Source: Streptomyces sp. DvalAA-43
GTDB taxonomy: Bacteria; Actinomycetota; Actinomycetes; Streptomycetales; Streptomycetaceae
Direction: 5' to 3'
Assembly (NCBI RefSeq): GCF_900091725.1
Contig: NZ_FMBW01000087.1
Span: 1-64,000, forward strand
Length of the DNA: 64,000 bases
The position numbers and the translations under genes are program-made. The notes below the pieces were generated by a model, which searched no databases, had not been told where the DNA came from, and worked only from the letters and a program-made list of their open reading frames with translations. Position 1 is the first letter of the stretch. Each line of letters begins with the position of its first letter. Shown in pieces: positions 17,517 through 25,390 of this stretch.

Positions 17517-17714
17517 TCAGAAGGCGTTGGTGAAACCCCACAGCATCTCCCGCGGCTGCTCGGCCCGCCCGCGGAGATCCGCGACCACCTCGGCGAGCAC
17601 CGGATGGTCGAGCGTGCGCAGTGACTCCAGATCGAGCCCCAGCAGATCCGGCAGCGCGCCCGGACCACTGCCCGGCCCGCCCTCCGGAGTGCCCGTGTGT
17701 GCCGTCTCGTTCAT
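17517..17714 (-). CDS. fxsA: FxSxx-COOH-type RiPP precursor peptide (variant C-terminus FTNAF)
   Basis: The 65-residue peptide starts at ATG 17714 behind a strong GGGGAGG Shine-Dalgarno. The leader is acidic/hydrophobic (LPDLLGLDLESLRTLDHP...VLAEVVADLRGR), as in FxsA leaders, and the protein ends exactly at the core LWGFTNAF. The family hallmark is a terminal F-x-S-x-x. Here the third core position is Asn, giving F61-T62-N63-A64-F65. An Asn beta carbon is a plausible partner for a Phe ring in the three-residue cyclophane chemistry of FxsB-like enzymes, so F61-N63 is the predicted crosslink. The HExxH enzyme and fxsT1 follow on the same strand. Confidence 0.85.
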   Translation of the reverse strand: MNETAHTGTPEGGPGSGPGALPDLLGLDLESLRTLDHPVLAEVVADLRGRAEQPREMLWGFTNAF

Positions 17715-17747
17715 CGTTCCTCCCCGTAACACCGCATCGTGCCCGCC

Positions 17748-17775
17748 GTGGTGTGCTCGCCCTTGAGCGCACCAC
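17748..17775 (-). promoter_or_regulatory. Imperfect 11-bp inverted repeat upstream of fxsA
   Basis: Arms 17748-17758 and 17765-17775 pair with a single mismatch that becomes G-U in RNA, around a 6-base loop. The element lies 34-61 bases upstream of the fxsA start. It could be an operator or a 5'-leader hairpin. It could equally be a weak terminator for the large gene ending at 17946, although no T-run is present. Confidence 0.5.
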
Positions 17776-17945
17776 GCCGGGCCCGCGTCCCTGACCTGTG
17801 TGCCCGGCACGGGCCCCGCCCGCGCCGGTCGCCTCTGTACGGATGCCCCGCACGACCGGGCCTACGCCTCGTGGAGCATGCCGTCCGACGGTGCCGGTCG
17901 TGCGCCGGGCGTACGGCGCCGCCGGGGGCTCCCCCCTCGCGCGGC

Positions 17946-20900
17946 TCAGCGCTCCAGCTCCGCCAGCCGCTCGGCGGTCGCCCCGCCCGCCGCGCCGCCG
18001 CCGTCCGGCAGCTTGCCCCATTCCCGGTGGGCCGCCCGGTACGCCTCGCGCGCGGCCCGGGGGCGTCCCGCCGCCTCGTAGGTCATCCCCCGCCAGTGGT
18101 GGGCCGTGGCGCTCAATTCGACGGCCTGTCCCGCCTGTTGCGGGCCGTCCAGCTCCGCCTCCGCCGTGCCGGCCGCCTCGGCCGCGCTCCGGAAGGCCTC
18201 GGCCGCCTCGTCGAGCCGGGCCGGGCGCCGCAGCACCCGGGAGGCGTCGAGATGGGCCCGGCCCAGCTCCAGCCAGCAGCGCGCCCCGGTCAGCGGGTCG
18301 GCCGCCTCCCGGGCCGCGAGGCCGAAGAGGTGCTCGGCCTCCCGGAGATCGACCCGGTCCTCGGCGGCGTGGTGCCGCAGCATCAGCGCCCGGCCCAGCA
18401 TCAGCAGCCGCTCGGCCTGGTGCACGCTGCCCGCCGCCGTCTCCGTACGGCAGTCGCGCAGCACCCGGATCGCGGCGCCGATGTGCGGGCGCCCGTCCGG
18501 CAGCCGGGCCCGGCGCAGCAGGGTGCCGCCCCATTCGGCGAGCAGATCGGCGTGGGCCCGCGAGTCGCGCGGTACGCCCCGGGCGGCGCGGGCGAACCAG
18601 TCGGCGGCGTCCACGAGTTCGTCCGGATCGCCGGTGTGCTCGTACCGTGCGACTCCGACCCGGCCGGCCCTGATCCGGAGCGAGGCGCGCAGCCGCTGAT
18701 CGCGTACGGTCGCCAGGGCCTGCTGGATCAGGGTCGCGGCCTCGTCCGGTTCCTCGCCGGAGCCGAGCAGGGCGTCCACGAGGTCGAGCAGGATGCGCAC
18801 CTCGGTGCCCATGGTGTGGCGGCCGCCGCCCTGTTCGAACGCGGTGCGCAGGGAGCGTGCGGCCCGGCTCGCGTGGGCCCGGGACCGTTCTGTGTCGGTG
18901 GTGGCCCCGGCCAGCTTCAGCAGGGTCCGGCCGTGTGCCAGCGGCAGGGTGGTGGGCCGGTTCTCCTGGTCGGGCCAGACATCGGCGAACGCCTCCAGCA
19001 TGCCGCACGCGGCCTGGAGCAGGGCGGTGTCGCCGTCGAGCCGCCACTGCGCCTCCAGGGCCCGGACACGTTCCAGTGTCAGCCGCAGGGCCTCGGCGGG
19101 GGCCAGGCCGGGGGCCGCGCAGGCGGCGGTGTACTCGCGGTCGGCGCGGCGCAGCAGCTCCAGTGCGCCGCGCCGGTCGCCGCGCCGCCGCCGGTCGTCG
19201 GCCGCTGCGTGCAACACCTTGGCCAGTACGGCCCGTTCGCCGACCGCGGCGGGGTGCGCGGCGGCTCGTTCGGCGGCGTACTCGGCCTCGCGGAGCAGTT
19301 CGGTGTCGCCCTGGACCTCCCAGAGCCTCAGCACGCAGCGGGCGTACTCCGCCCACAGCCCGGGGTCGGCGCCCGGCCGTTCCTCGCGTTCGGTGGCGCC
19401 GCGCAGCAGCTGCACGGCGTCGATGAGGTACTGCACCATGCGGTCCGACTCGAACTGGCGCACGAGGGCGCGGGCGCTCTCCACCGCCGCGTTCGGGGTC
19501 CGGGCGGCGGCGGTGTGGCCGCCCCGTCCGGTCTGCGTCACGAACTGCTCGGGCAGCGGCATGAAGCGTTCCAGTACGCGGACCGCGACCTCGGCGAAGG
19601 GATGGGGGACGCGTGCCGGGTCGCCCGCGCCGCCGTCCCCGTGCTCGCCGCCCTCCTCGATCTCGTCGATCTCCTCGTCGGGTGCGCCGTCCCCCAGAGG
19701 GTCTGTGCCGCGGGCGGGCGGCGGCCCCTCCCGGTGCCTGCCCTCGCCGAGCTGGGCGAAGGCCAGGGCCGGGAAGTTCGGCCCGCCCCTCCCGAACCGC
19801 TGCTCGATGTACTGCGAACAGTGCTTGAGCACGAGCAGCGCCTCGTCGCGGCCCAGCGAGCCGAGCAGCGCCTCCTGCACACCGGGCAGGAAGGTGTACC
19901 ACTGGTCGTCGTACTCGACGCCGTCCGCGTCCCTGCTCCGTGCCAGCAGCCCGCTCAGCAGCACCTCGGCGAGTTCGGAGGGACCCGAGTGGGGCAGCAT
20001 CGTGCGCTGCACCAACTGCATCACCGGCAGATGCAGCGGGGCCGCGGCCAGATAGACGGCGAGCTGTCCGGCGGCCGGTGAGGCCGCCGCACGGAAGCGG
20101 CTGACCAGCTGGAGCGAGGAGAGTCCGCCGCCCGGACGCTGCGCGGCCGCCGCCGGCTGATCGGCCCGCACCCAGCCGACCGCGCCGGAGATCTGCCCCG
20201 AGCCGGTGCCGGAGAGCAGCCTCGCCCAGGCCGCCAGTGCCCCTTCGACCGGCGGGAGGACGGGTACGGCGAGGGCCCCCGGGTGCACGGCGGGGCCCAT
20301 GCCCGGCTGTTCGACGACCTTCAGCACGGCGGCTCCGCCGGGTCCGTCGCCCCGGGACAGCGAGCCGTAGGTGACCGGCAGTCCGGTCCGGTTCCACATC
20401 CGCTGCGGCAGCGGCTGGAGCACGGCGGCCGGTGCCTGGGCGGCCAGCTGGTGCAGCAGCCGGTGGGCCCGTCCGCTGTGCCAGAGCGGTCCTGCGCAGT
20501 CGCTGACCAGGACGGTGACGCGCCGGCCGGTCGGATCGCTCAGCCGGTCCGCGGAGTTCAGCGGCGCCCCGCCCGGCTCGGGGCTGCGGCTGACCGCGGC
20601 GGCACCGTCGGGCCCCTGATGCAGATAGCGCACCTGGACGTCCCGGAAGGCACCCAACTGGGCGAATATCTGCTGGAGTTCGCCGAACATCCGGTCCCAC
20701 ACCAGCATCGAGGACGAGGCGTCCATGACGAGTTGCAGGACCGCCTCGCCCCGGGACACACCGCGGAACACCGGGATGATCAACCCGCCCGCGCGGGCGC
20801 TGAGTTCGGCGGTCGCCGTCTCGTCGAGGGCGCTGCGCAGCGGGGGCGACGCGGGGTGGTAGCGCTGCAACGGTCTCAGGGCTCGCTGGAGTTCGAGGGG

Positions 20901-21350
20901 GGCGGGAAGTGCCGGGGCGGCGGGCACACCGAAGGTGAGGGCGCTCGTGCCGCCCTCCGCCCTGCCGCCCGGACGGGCCCGGCGCGCGGATCCGGTGCGC
21001 GGTACGGGGTAGAGGGTGACCCGGTCCGACTCCCCGGGGTCCCGTCGCGGCGGGGGCTCGTCGCCCGGCGGGCCGGGCGCGGGCTCCGCGGCATCGGCCT
21101 CCGGGGCGGCGGGCCGTTCGTCCGCCCGCTCCCGGGGCGGGCGGACCGGCGGCGCACTCCCCCGTACCTCGTCGTCCTCCGGCGGCGCGTCCGGGTGGCG
21201 GGCCCAGCGGGCCAGCCAGAGGGCGTCGCGGAGCTGCTCGACGTCGGGGTCGAGCCCGGCCTCGCGCAGCCGTGCCACCAACGCCGGGTAGAGCCCCGTG
21301 TCGTCGGCACCGCGCGCGTCGGGGGAGCCCTGGGGTCCGGCGCCCGCCAT
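17946..21350 (-). CDS. SAV_2336-like vWA/TPR giant protein, MoxR partner
   Basis: The product has ~1134 residues. The N-terminal ~50 residues form a helical domain (LYPALVARLREAGLDPDVEQLRDALWLARW) as in proteins named after S. avermitilis SAV_2336. A long Pro/Arg/Asp-rich linker follows. Next is a vWA-like domain with an intact MIDAS (D210-A-S-S-S214) and a second VSDCAGPLW segment near 285. An acidic low-complexity stretch (~585-610) leads into a large TPR-like solenoid to the end. ATG 21350 is preferred over GTG 21356, being ~10 bases behind GAGG; either way the start is within ~10 bases of the MoxR stop. MoxR plus vWA pairs act as ATP-driven assembly factors, and with the protease upstream this resembles the predicted vWA-MoxR-VMAP ternary systems. 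Confidence 0.8.
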   Translation of the reverse strand: MAGAGPQGSPDARGADDTGLYPALVARLREAGLDPDVEQLRDALWLARWARHPDAPPEDDEVRGSAPPVRPPRERADERPAAPEADAAEPAPGPPGDEPPPRRDPGESDRVTLYPVPRTGSARRARPGGRAEGGTSALTFGVPAAPALPAPLELQRALRPLQRYHPASPPLRSALDETATAELSARAGGLIIPVFRGVSRGEAVLQLVMDASSSMLVWDRMFGELQQIFAQLGAFRDVQVRYLHQGPDGAAAVSRSPEPGGAPLNSADRLSDPTGRRVTVLVSDCAGPLWHSGRAHRLLHQLAAQAPAAVLQPLPQRMWNRTGLPVTYGSLSRGDGPGGAAVLKVVEQPGMGPAVHPGALAVPVLPPVEGALAAWARLLSGTGSGQISGAVGWVRADQPAAAAQRPGGGLSSLQLVSRFRAAASPAAGQLAVYLAAAPLHLPVMQLVQRTMLPHSGPSELAEVLLSGLLARSRDADGVEYDDQWYTFLPGVQEALLGSLGRDEALLVLKHCSQYIEQRFGRGGPNFPALAFAQLGEGRHREGPPPARGTDPLGDGAPDEEIDEIEEGGEHGDGGAGDPARVPHPFAEVAVRVLERFMPLPEQFVTQTGRGGHTAAARTPNAAVESARALVRQFESDRMVQYLIDAVQLLRGATEREERPGADPGLWAEYARCVLRLWEVQGDTELLREAEYAAERAAAHPAAVGERAVLAKVLHAAADDRRRRGDRRGALELLRRADREYTAACAAPGLAPAEALRLTLERVRALEAQWRLDGDTALLQAACGMLEAFADVWPDQENRPTTLPLAHGRTLLKLAGATTDTERSRAHASRAARSLRTAFEQGGGRHTMGTEVRILLDLVDALLGSGEEPDEAATLIQQALATVRDQRLRASLRIRAGRVGVARYEHTGDPDELVDAADWFARAARGVPRDSRAHADLLAEWGGTLLRRARLPDGRPHIGAAIRVLRDCRTETAAGSVHQAERLLMLGRALMLRHHAAEDRVDLREAEHLFGLAAREAADPLTGARCWLELGRAHLDASRVLRRPARLDEAAEAFRSAAEAAGTAEAELDGPQQAGQAVELSATAHHWRGMTYEAAGRPRAAREAYRAAHREWGKLPDGGGAAGGATAERLAELER

Positions 21351-21357
21351 CAGCACA

Positions 21358-22389
21358 TCACCTCGGCCGGTCGAGTCGCTGGATGAGCAGGTCGGCGAGG
21401 CGGTCGCGGCCGGCCGGGGCGGCGGCGTCGGTGAGGTAGATCGCGTTCAGCAGCTGGTCGGTGGCGAGGAGTTCGCTGCGGGACCGTTCCAGGAAGTGGG
21501 CGATGAGATCGTCCCCGGAGCGCGCCGCCTCGTCGCCGAGGTGGGCGCGTACGAAGGTCGCGAGGCGCTGGTGGTCGGGGCGTCCGAGCTCCAGGTGGAT
21601 GCAGCGGCGCATCAGGGGCGCGGGGAAGTCCCGCTCCCCGTTGCTGGTGAGGACGACGAACGGGAAGGACGTGCACTGCACCCGGCCGCCGCGCACCTTG
21701 ACCTTGTTGCCGTCGTCGTCGAGGACCTCCGCCTCGCCACCGGGCAGCCGGTCGGCGATCCGCTCCAGTTCCGGAATGCCGAACTCGCCCTCCTCCAGCA
21801 CATTGAGCAGGTCGTTGGGCAGATCGATGTCGCTCTTGTCGAGCTCGTCGATGAGCAGCACCCGGGGCCGGTCCGAGGGGAGCAGCGCGGTGCCGAGCGG
21901 ACCGAGCCGGATGTAGCTGCCCACGCCGTCGGCGGCCTCGGCGCCGCCGGTGCCGGCCGCCGCGCCGTGCGCGGCGATCTGCACGTCCTGGAGCCGGGCG
22001 ATCGCGTCGTAGTGGTAGAGGCCGTCCAGCAGCGTCGTCCGGCTCACGATCGGCCAGCGCAGGACCCGGCCGAGCCCGAGTTCATGGGCGACGGAGTGGG
22101 CCAGGGTGCTCTTTCCGGCGCCGGGGGTGCCGGTGACCAGGAGCGGGCGCCGCAAGTAGAGCGCGGCGTTGATCATTTCGAGCTCCTCGGCGCCCGGCCG
22201 GTGGAGTTCGGCGATGTGCCGGTGACCGCCGAGGCGGCGGTCGGCGGAACCGTCCCCGCCCGGCTGCCCGGCGGCCGCGGCGCCGCGGCTCGCGAAGTCG
22301 CGCCAGGGCGGCGGCGGGGGCAACTGCTCGATCCCTTCGTGCGGTTCGCCGGCCCCTCGGTAGATGAGCCACTCGCTGGGTTCACTCAT
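21358..22389 (-). CDS. MoxR-family AAA+ ATPase
   Basis: This 343-residue ATPase has Walker A GTPGAGKST at 87-95 and Walker B VLLIDELDKSD (D181/E182). A pore-loop-like insert with SYIRLGPLGTALL precedes Walker B, and a sensor segment VVLTSNGERDFP precedes an arginine-finger-like LMRRC. All catalytic elements are present. A ~50-residue Pro/Gly-rich tail precedes the core. It lies 88 bases after the trypsin/VMAP gene and directly abuts the vWA gene. MoxR proteins remodel or activate client complexes together with vWA adaptors. The client here is probably the adjoining protease or the fxs products, by inference from context only. Confidence 0.87.
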   Translation of the reverse strand: MSEPSEWLIYRGAGEPHEGIEQLPPPPPWRDFASRGAAAAGQPGGDGSADRRLGGHRHIAELHRPGAEELEMINAALYLRRPLLVTGTPGAGKSTLAHSVAHELGLGRVLRWPIVSRTTLLDGLYHYDAIARLQDVQIAAHGAAAGTGGAEAADGVGSYIRLGPLGTALLPSDRPRVLLIDELDKSDIDLPNDLLNVLEEGEFGIPELERIADRLPGGEAEVLDDDGNKVKVRGGRVQCTSFPFVVLTSNGERDFPAPLMRRCIHLELGRPDHQRLATFVRAHLGDEAARSGDDLIAHFLERSRSELLATDQLLNAIYLTDAAAPAGRDRLADLLIQRLDRPR

Positions 22390-22477
22390 AACGTGTTCCT
22401 CGTCATCACTCGTCCGCCAGGGGCAGCAGTCGAACGTGGTTCACCGTAGCCATCCGGTCCGCACCCCGTAAGGGAAA

Positions 22478-24544
22478 TCACGGCGCCTGCAACAACGGGC
22501 CGGGCGGCGGCGGTTGCGGATCGGCGTACATCACGGCGATGCCGTCCGACCAGAACATGTCGTTCCGGCCCTCGCACACCCCTTTTCTCAGCTCGTGGAT
22601 CCGCTGCGGGAGCCGGTCGGCCACACCCGCCCCGTCGACCGTGTCGACGACGCGGAGGTGGAACTCGGTGCAGGCCGCGGTCCGTTCGACCCGCGGGCGC
22701 CGCCACAGGACCACACCGAACCCGCCGTCGAACACCCGCCCGAACCCGGCGGCGCTCTGGGCGTCGGTCCGTCCGCCGTACCGGCAGAGCACCGGGACGG
22801 TCTCGTACGCCAGCCCGCGCAGCTCCGCCGTCAGGGGCACGGGTACCCGCATCCCGTCGTCGCAGTCGAGGACCGCGGCCCGCATCGGGCCGGTGTGGAT
22901 GCGTTTCCAGCGCGCCTCGTGCTCCGGGACGGCGTCGTCGGGCGGGGCGGGGCGCTCGTCCGAGCAGCGGATGACGACGGGCCGCTGCACCCCGAGCGGG
23001 CGGCCGTCGGAGGGGAGTCGCCACTGCTCGACCTCCAGGTCGACCAGCGCCGGAGGCACGACGACCTGGAGGATCGCGGGGTTGTCGGGTTCGTCGCACA
23101 TCCGGAACGCCGTGCCGAGGGCGGCGGCGAGCCTGGCCGGCAGTTCGTCGGCCCTGGTGCCCTGGTAGTTCTCCGTCACGGGCAGGTCGTCGGCGCAGGG
23201 GCGGGCGACGACCCGCCAGTCGTACTGGTCCGGCTGCCAGGCGCGGGGCTCCAGATGCAGCACCACGAGCGACGGTGAGCCCGGCGGCCGGACCGGCTCG
23301 TCGGCCGGCTCGGGGGTACGCGGGTGCTCGGCGCCCCGGTCGTAGCGGCCCTGGTAGCGGAGCCGGGCCATCTCGCGGCGGAACGGCCGGCGGAGCCGGT
23401 CCTCGGCGGTCTCCTTCACCCAGTCCCACAGGGCGTCCTCGGCGAGTCTGGTGGACGGCACCACATAGGGGCGTTCGGCGGTGATGGCGCTCATGCAGTA
23501 GCGCAGGATCCGTTCCAGCGCCTCGTCGCCCTCGCGCGCGTCGTAGAGGACGCCGAGGCCGTCGCGCCAGCCGCGGGGCGCCGGGACGCCGATGGTCCGG
23601 TATCCGTACCCCAGGCCGCCGAGGATGTCGAGGAGGCTGCGGGTACTGACCGGAGGGGGGAGCTTGGCGAGCCGCCCCAGCAGGTCGACGCGCTGCTGCG
23701 GGGTGAGCGCCGGGCCCGCCACGGAGCCCAGGTCCCGCTGGACGTCCGCCCAGGTCTCCTCGTCGTCGACGGGGTTGCTGTGCCGGTCGGCGTGGTAGCG
23801 GTCGTGGGCGTGGAACACGGCCTGGTACGGGTCGTCGGACTCGGCGGTGGCCGCCCGGACCGGCACCGGCAGCGTGCGCAGCCGCTCCACACCGATCGCG
23901 GTGCCGCCGTTCGTATCGGTGGCGCGCGACTTGAGCACGCCGACGACCTCGCCCCGGGCCAGGTCGACGACGGGGCCGCCGGACATGCCCGCGTACAGCT
24001 GGCTCGCCTCGATCAGCACCTGTTCGTCGCCGTCGGCCCAGTCGTCGACGGTGCCGACCACCCGGCACTCGCGGCCGAGCCGTTTGAGCGTTCCCGCGCC
24101 GCCGTCCGCCCAGCCCGCGAAGTAGTACGCGCCGCGGTTCATGCCCGTGGAGCGCTCGCTGAGGTACACACAGGGGTGCTCGACGGGCCGCAGCAGCTGG
24201 ATGAGGGCGAGGTCGGGGGCCGGCCAGCCGCCGGTGCCCGGCCGTTCCTCGGGCAGGGCCGCCCTGACCGTGCCCCCGACCCGGACGGCGTCGCCGCCGC
24301 GGGCGGTCTTGTACACCACGTTCACCTGACGCCCTCTCCCCTCCATCGCGACGTGCGCGCACGTGAGGACCCAGCTCGGGGCGATGAAGAAGCCGCTCCC
24401 CAGGAAGTCGCCGTCGGATCCTTCAGGGGCATACCCGGGCTCCGGACGATGGATGCGGACCGTGGCGTCCTTCACGAGGCTCATCAGCGCGGATTCGGCA
24501 CCGTTCGGCCCCTGCCACGCGCCCCCGCCCGGCGGGTGCGTCAC
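22478..24544 (-). CDS. Trypsin-like serine protease fused to a VMAP-C-like region
   Basis: The product has 688 residues. Residues ~22-225 are a trypsin-like fold with a complete triad: His64 in LTCAHV, Asp111 in PDLALI and Ser188 in AGMSGGPVV. No signal peptide is visible, so it should be cytoplasmic. Residues ~235-360 are helical and could be an effector-associated adaptor domain. The remaining ~320 residues, with conserved-looking HLEP, VIRCSDERP and VLWRRPR segments, resemble the C-terminal domain of vWA-MoxR-associated proteins (VMAP). GTG 24544 overlaps the trypco1-like stop (GTGA). Proteases of this architecture are predicted effectors kept in check by MoxR/vWA partners, and both partners lie immediately downstream. 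Confidence 0.8.
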   Translation of the reverse strand: MTHPPGGGAWQGPNGAESALMSLVKDATVRIHRPEPGYAPEGSDGDFLGSGFFIAPSWVLTCAHVAMEGRGRQVNVVYKTARGGDAVRVGGTVRAALPEERPGTGGWPAPDLALIQLLRPVEHPCVYLSERSTGMNRGAYYFAGWADGGAGTLKRLGRECRVVGTVDDWADGDEQVLIEASQLYAGMSGGPVVDLARGEVVGVLKSRATDTNGGTAIGVERLRTLPVPVRAATAESDDPYQAVFHAHDRYHADRHSNPVDDEETWADVQRDLGSVAGPALTPQQRVDLLGRLAKLPPPVSTRSLLDILGGLGYGYRTIGVPAPRGWRDGLGVLYDAREGDEALERILRYCMSAITAERPYVVPSTRLAEDALWDWVKETAEDRLRRPFRREMARLRYQGRYDRGAEHPRTPEPADEPVRPPGSPSLVVLHLEPRAWQPDQYDWRVVARPCADDLPVTENYQGTRADELPARLAAALGTAFRMCDEPDNPAILQVVVPPALVDLEVEQWRLPSDGRPLGVQRPVVIRCSDERPAPPDDAVPEHEARWKRIHTGPMRAAVLDCDDGMRVPVPLTAELRGLAYETVPVLCRYGGRTDAQSAAGFGRVFDGGFGVVLWRRPRVERTAACTEFHLRVVDTVDGAGVADRLPQRIHELRKGVCEGRNDMFWSDGIAVMYADPQPPPPGPLLQAP

Positions 24545-25023
24545 GATCCGCTTCCGTCGTCCGGCCCGGCGCCGCCCGCATGCGCCGTTGCGCCGGTGGA
24601 TGCCCCGGCGGGAGAACCGGTGGCAGGGGTGGCCGACGGCTGTGCGGGCAGCTGCGGGTCGAGGGGCGGGCCGCCGCCGTTCCAGGTCAGGGTGACCTTG
24701 ATGGAGCCCTTGGCCTCGCCGTCCGCGAGCAGCCCGACGACCTTGCCGGCCTTCGCGGTGAGCTCGATGCCGAATTCGACGCTGACCTCGTCGGGCCGCA
24801 CGGCCCGCAGCGGCTCGGCGAGCGAACGCGCGACGCTGGTCACGACCCCGTGCAGACTCTCGACCCGGGCCTGCACCCGATCGGCGATGCCCCCGGCGCC
24901 GATGTCCGCGAACGACGGGCCCGATCCGGTCCGGGCCAGCTCCTCGGCACCGGAGATCCGCGCCCAGACCTCCGTACCGTCGGGCATCTCGATGCGCGTC
25001 ATACGGGCGTCGCTGTCACCCAT
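24541..25023 (-). CDS. Trypsin-co-occurring domain (trypco1/CU044_2847-like) protein
   Basis: The product has 160 residues. It opens with MPDGTEVWARISG, contains RPDEVSVEFGIEL and LTWNGGG typical of the CU044_2847/trypco1 family, and ends in an Ala/Pro/Gly-rich tail. ATG 25023 has a G-rich Shine-Dalgarno. The gene overlaps the protease start in GTGA, which suits the family's habit of sitting just before trypsin-like proteases. It is the first gene of the 13-gene minus-strand block. The biochemical role of the family is unknown; a regulatory or targeting partner of the protease is inferred. Confidence 0.78.
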   Translation of the reverse strand: MGDSDARMTRIEMPDGTEVWARISGAEELARTGSGPSFADIGAGGIADRVQARVESLHGVVTSVARSLAEPLRAVRPDEVSVEFGIELTAKAGKVVGLLADGEAKGSIKVTLTWNGGGPPLDPQLPAQPSATPATGSPAGASTGATAHAGGAGPDDGSGS

Positions 25024-25207
25024 GAAACCCCCCGTTCCCCAACTACCCGCAGGCTAACGGCAGTACGCCCCCGATGCGAGGTGCTCGGGACAGGACGCGG
25101 GGGTGGCGCGGGCCGGTTCCCTGCGGGGTCGCGCGGCTCCGGAGGACCTCGGCCGACAGCCCGCTCCCGGCCGCCTGGGGGCTGCCACCAGGCATTAGGC
25201 TGGCCGC

Positions 25208-25390
25208 ATGTACTTCACCGACCGCGGTATCGAGGAGCTGGAGAAGCGGCGAGGCGAGGAAGAGGTCACCTTCGAGTGGCTCGCCGAGCAGCTCCGTACG
25301 TTCGTCGATCTCAATCCCGACTTCGAGGTGCCGGTCGAGCGCCTCGCGACCTGGCTGGCCCGGCTCGACGACGAGGACGAGGACGAGTAG
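25208..25390 (+). CDS. DUF6104 family small acidic protein
   Basis: This complete 60-residue protein reads MYFTDRGIEELEKRRGEEEV and ends DDEDEDE. It matches the short, highly conserved Streptomyces DUF6104 family. It is predicted mostly helical, very acidic and cytoplasmic, and its function is unknown. ATTAGGCT about 10 bases before ATG looks like a -10 box and there is no Shine-Dalgarno, so the mRNA may be leaderless. Its stop directly abuts the stop of the converging gene at 25391, with no spacer. It probably marks the right edge of the inserted fxs block. Confidence 0.85.
   Translation: MYFTDRGIEELEKRRGEEEVTFEWLAEQLRTFVDLNPDFEVPVERLATWLARLDDEDEDE

Noticed and set aside
17485..20700. 1071-residue minus-strand ORF
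   Set aside because: It is another frame of the vWA/TPR gene running on through fxsA, composed almost wholly of Arg/Gly/Ala/Pro.
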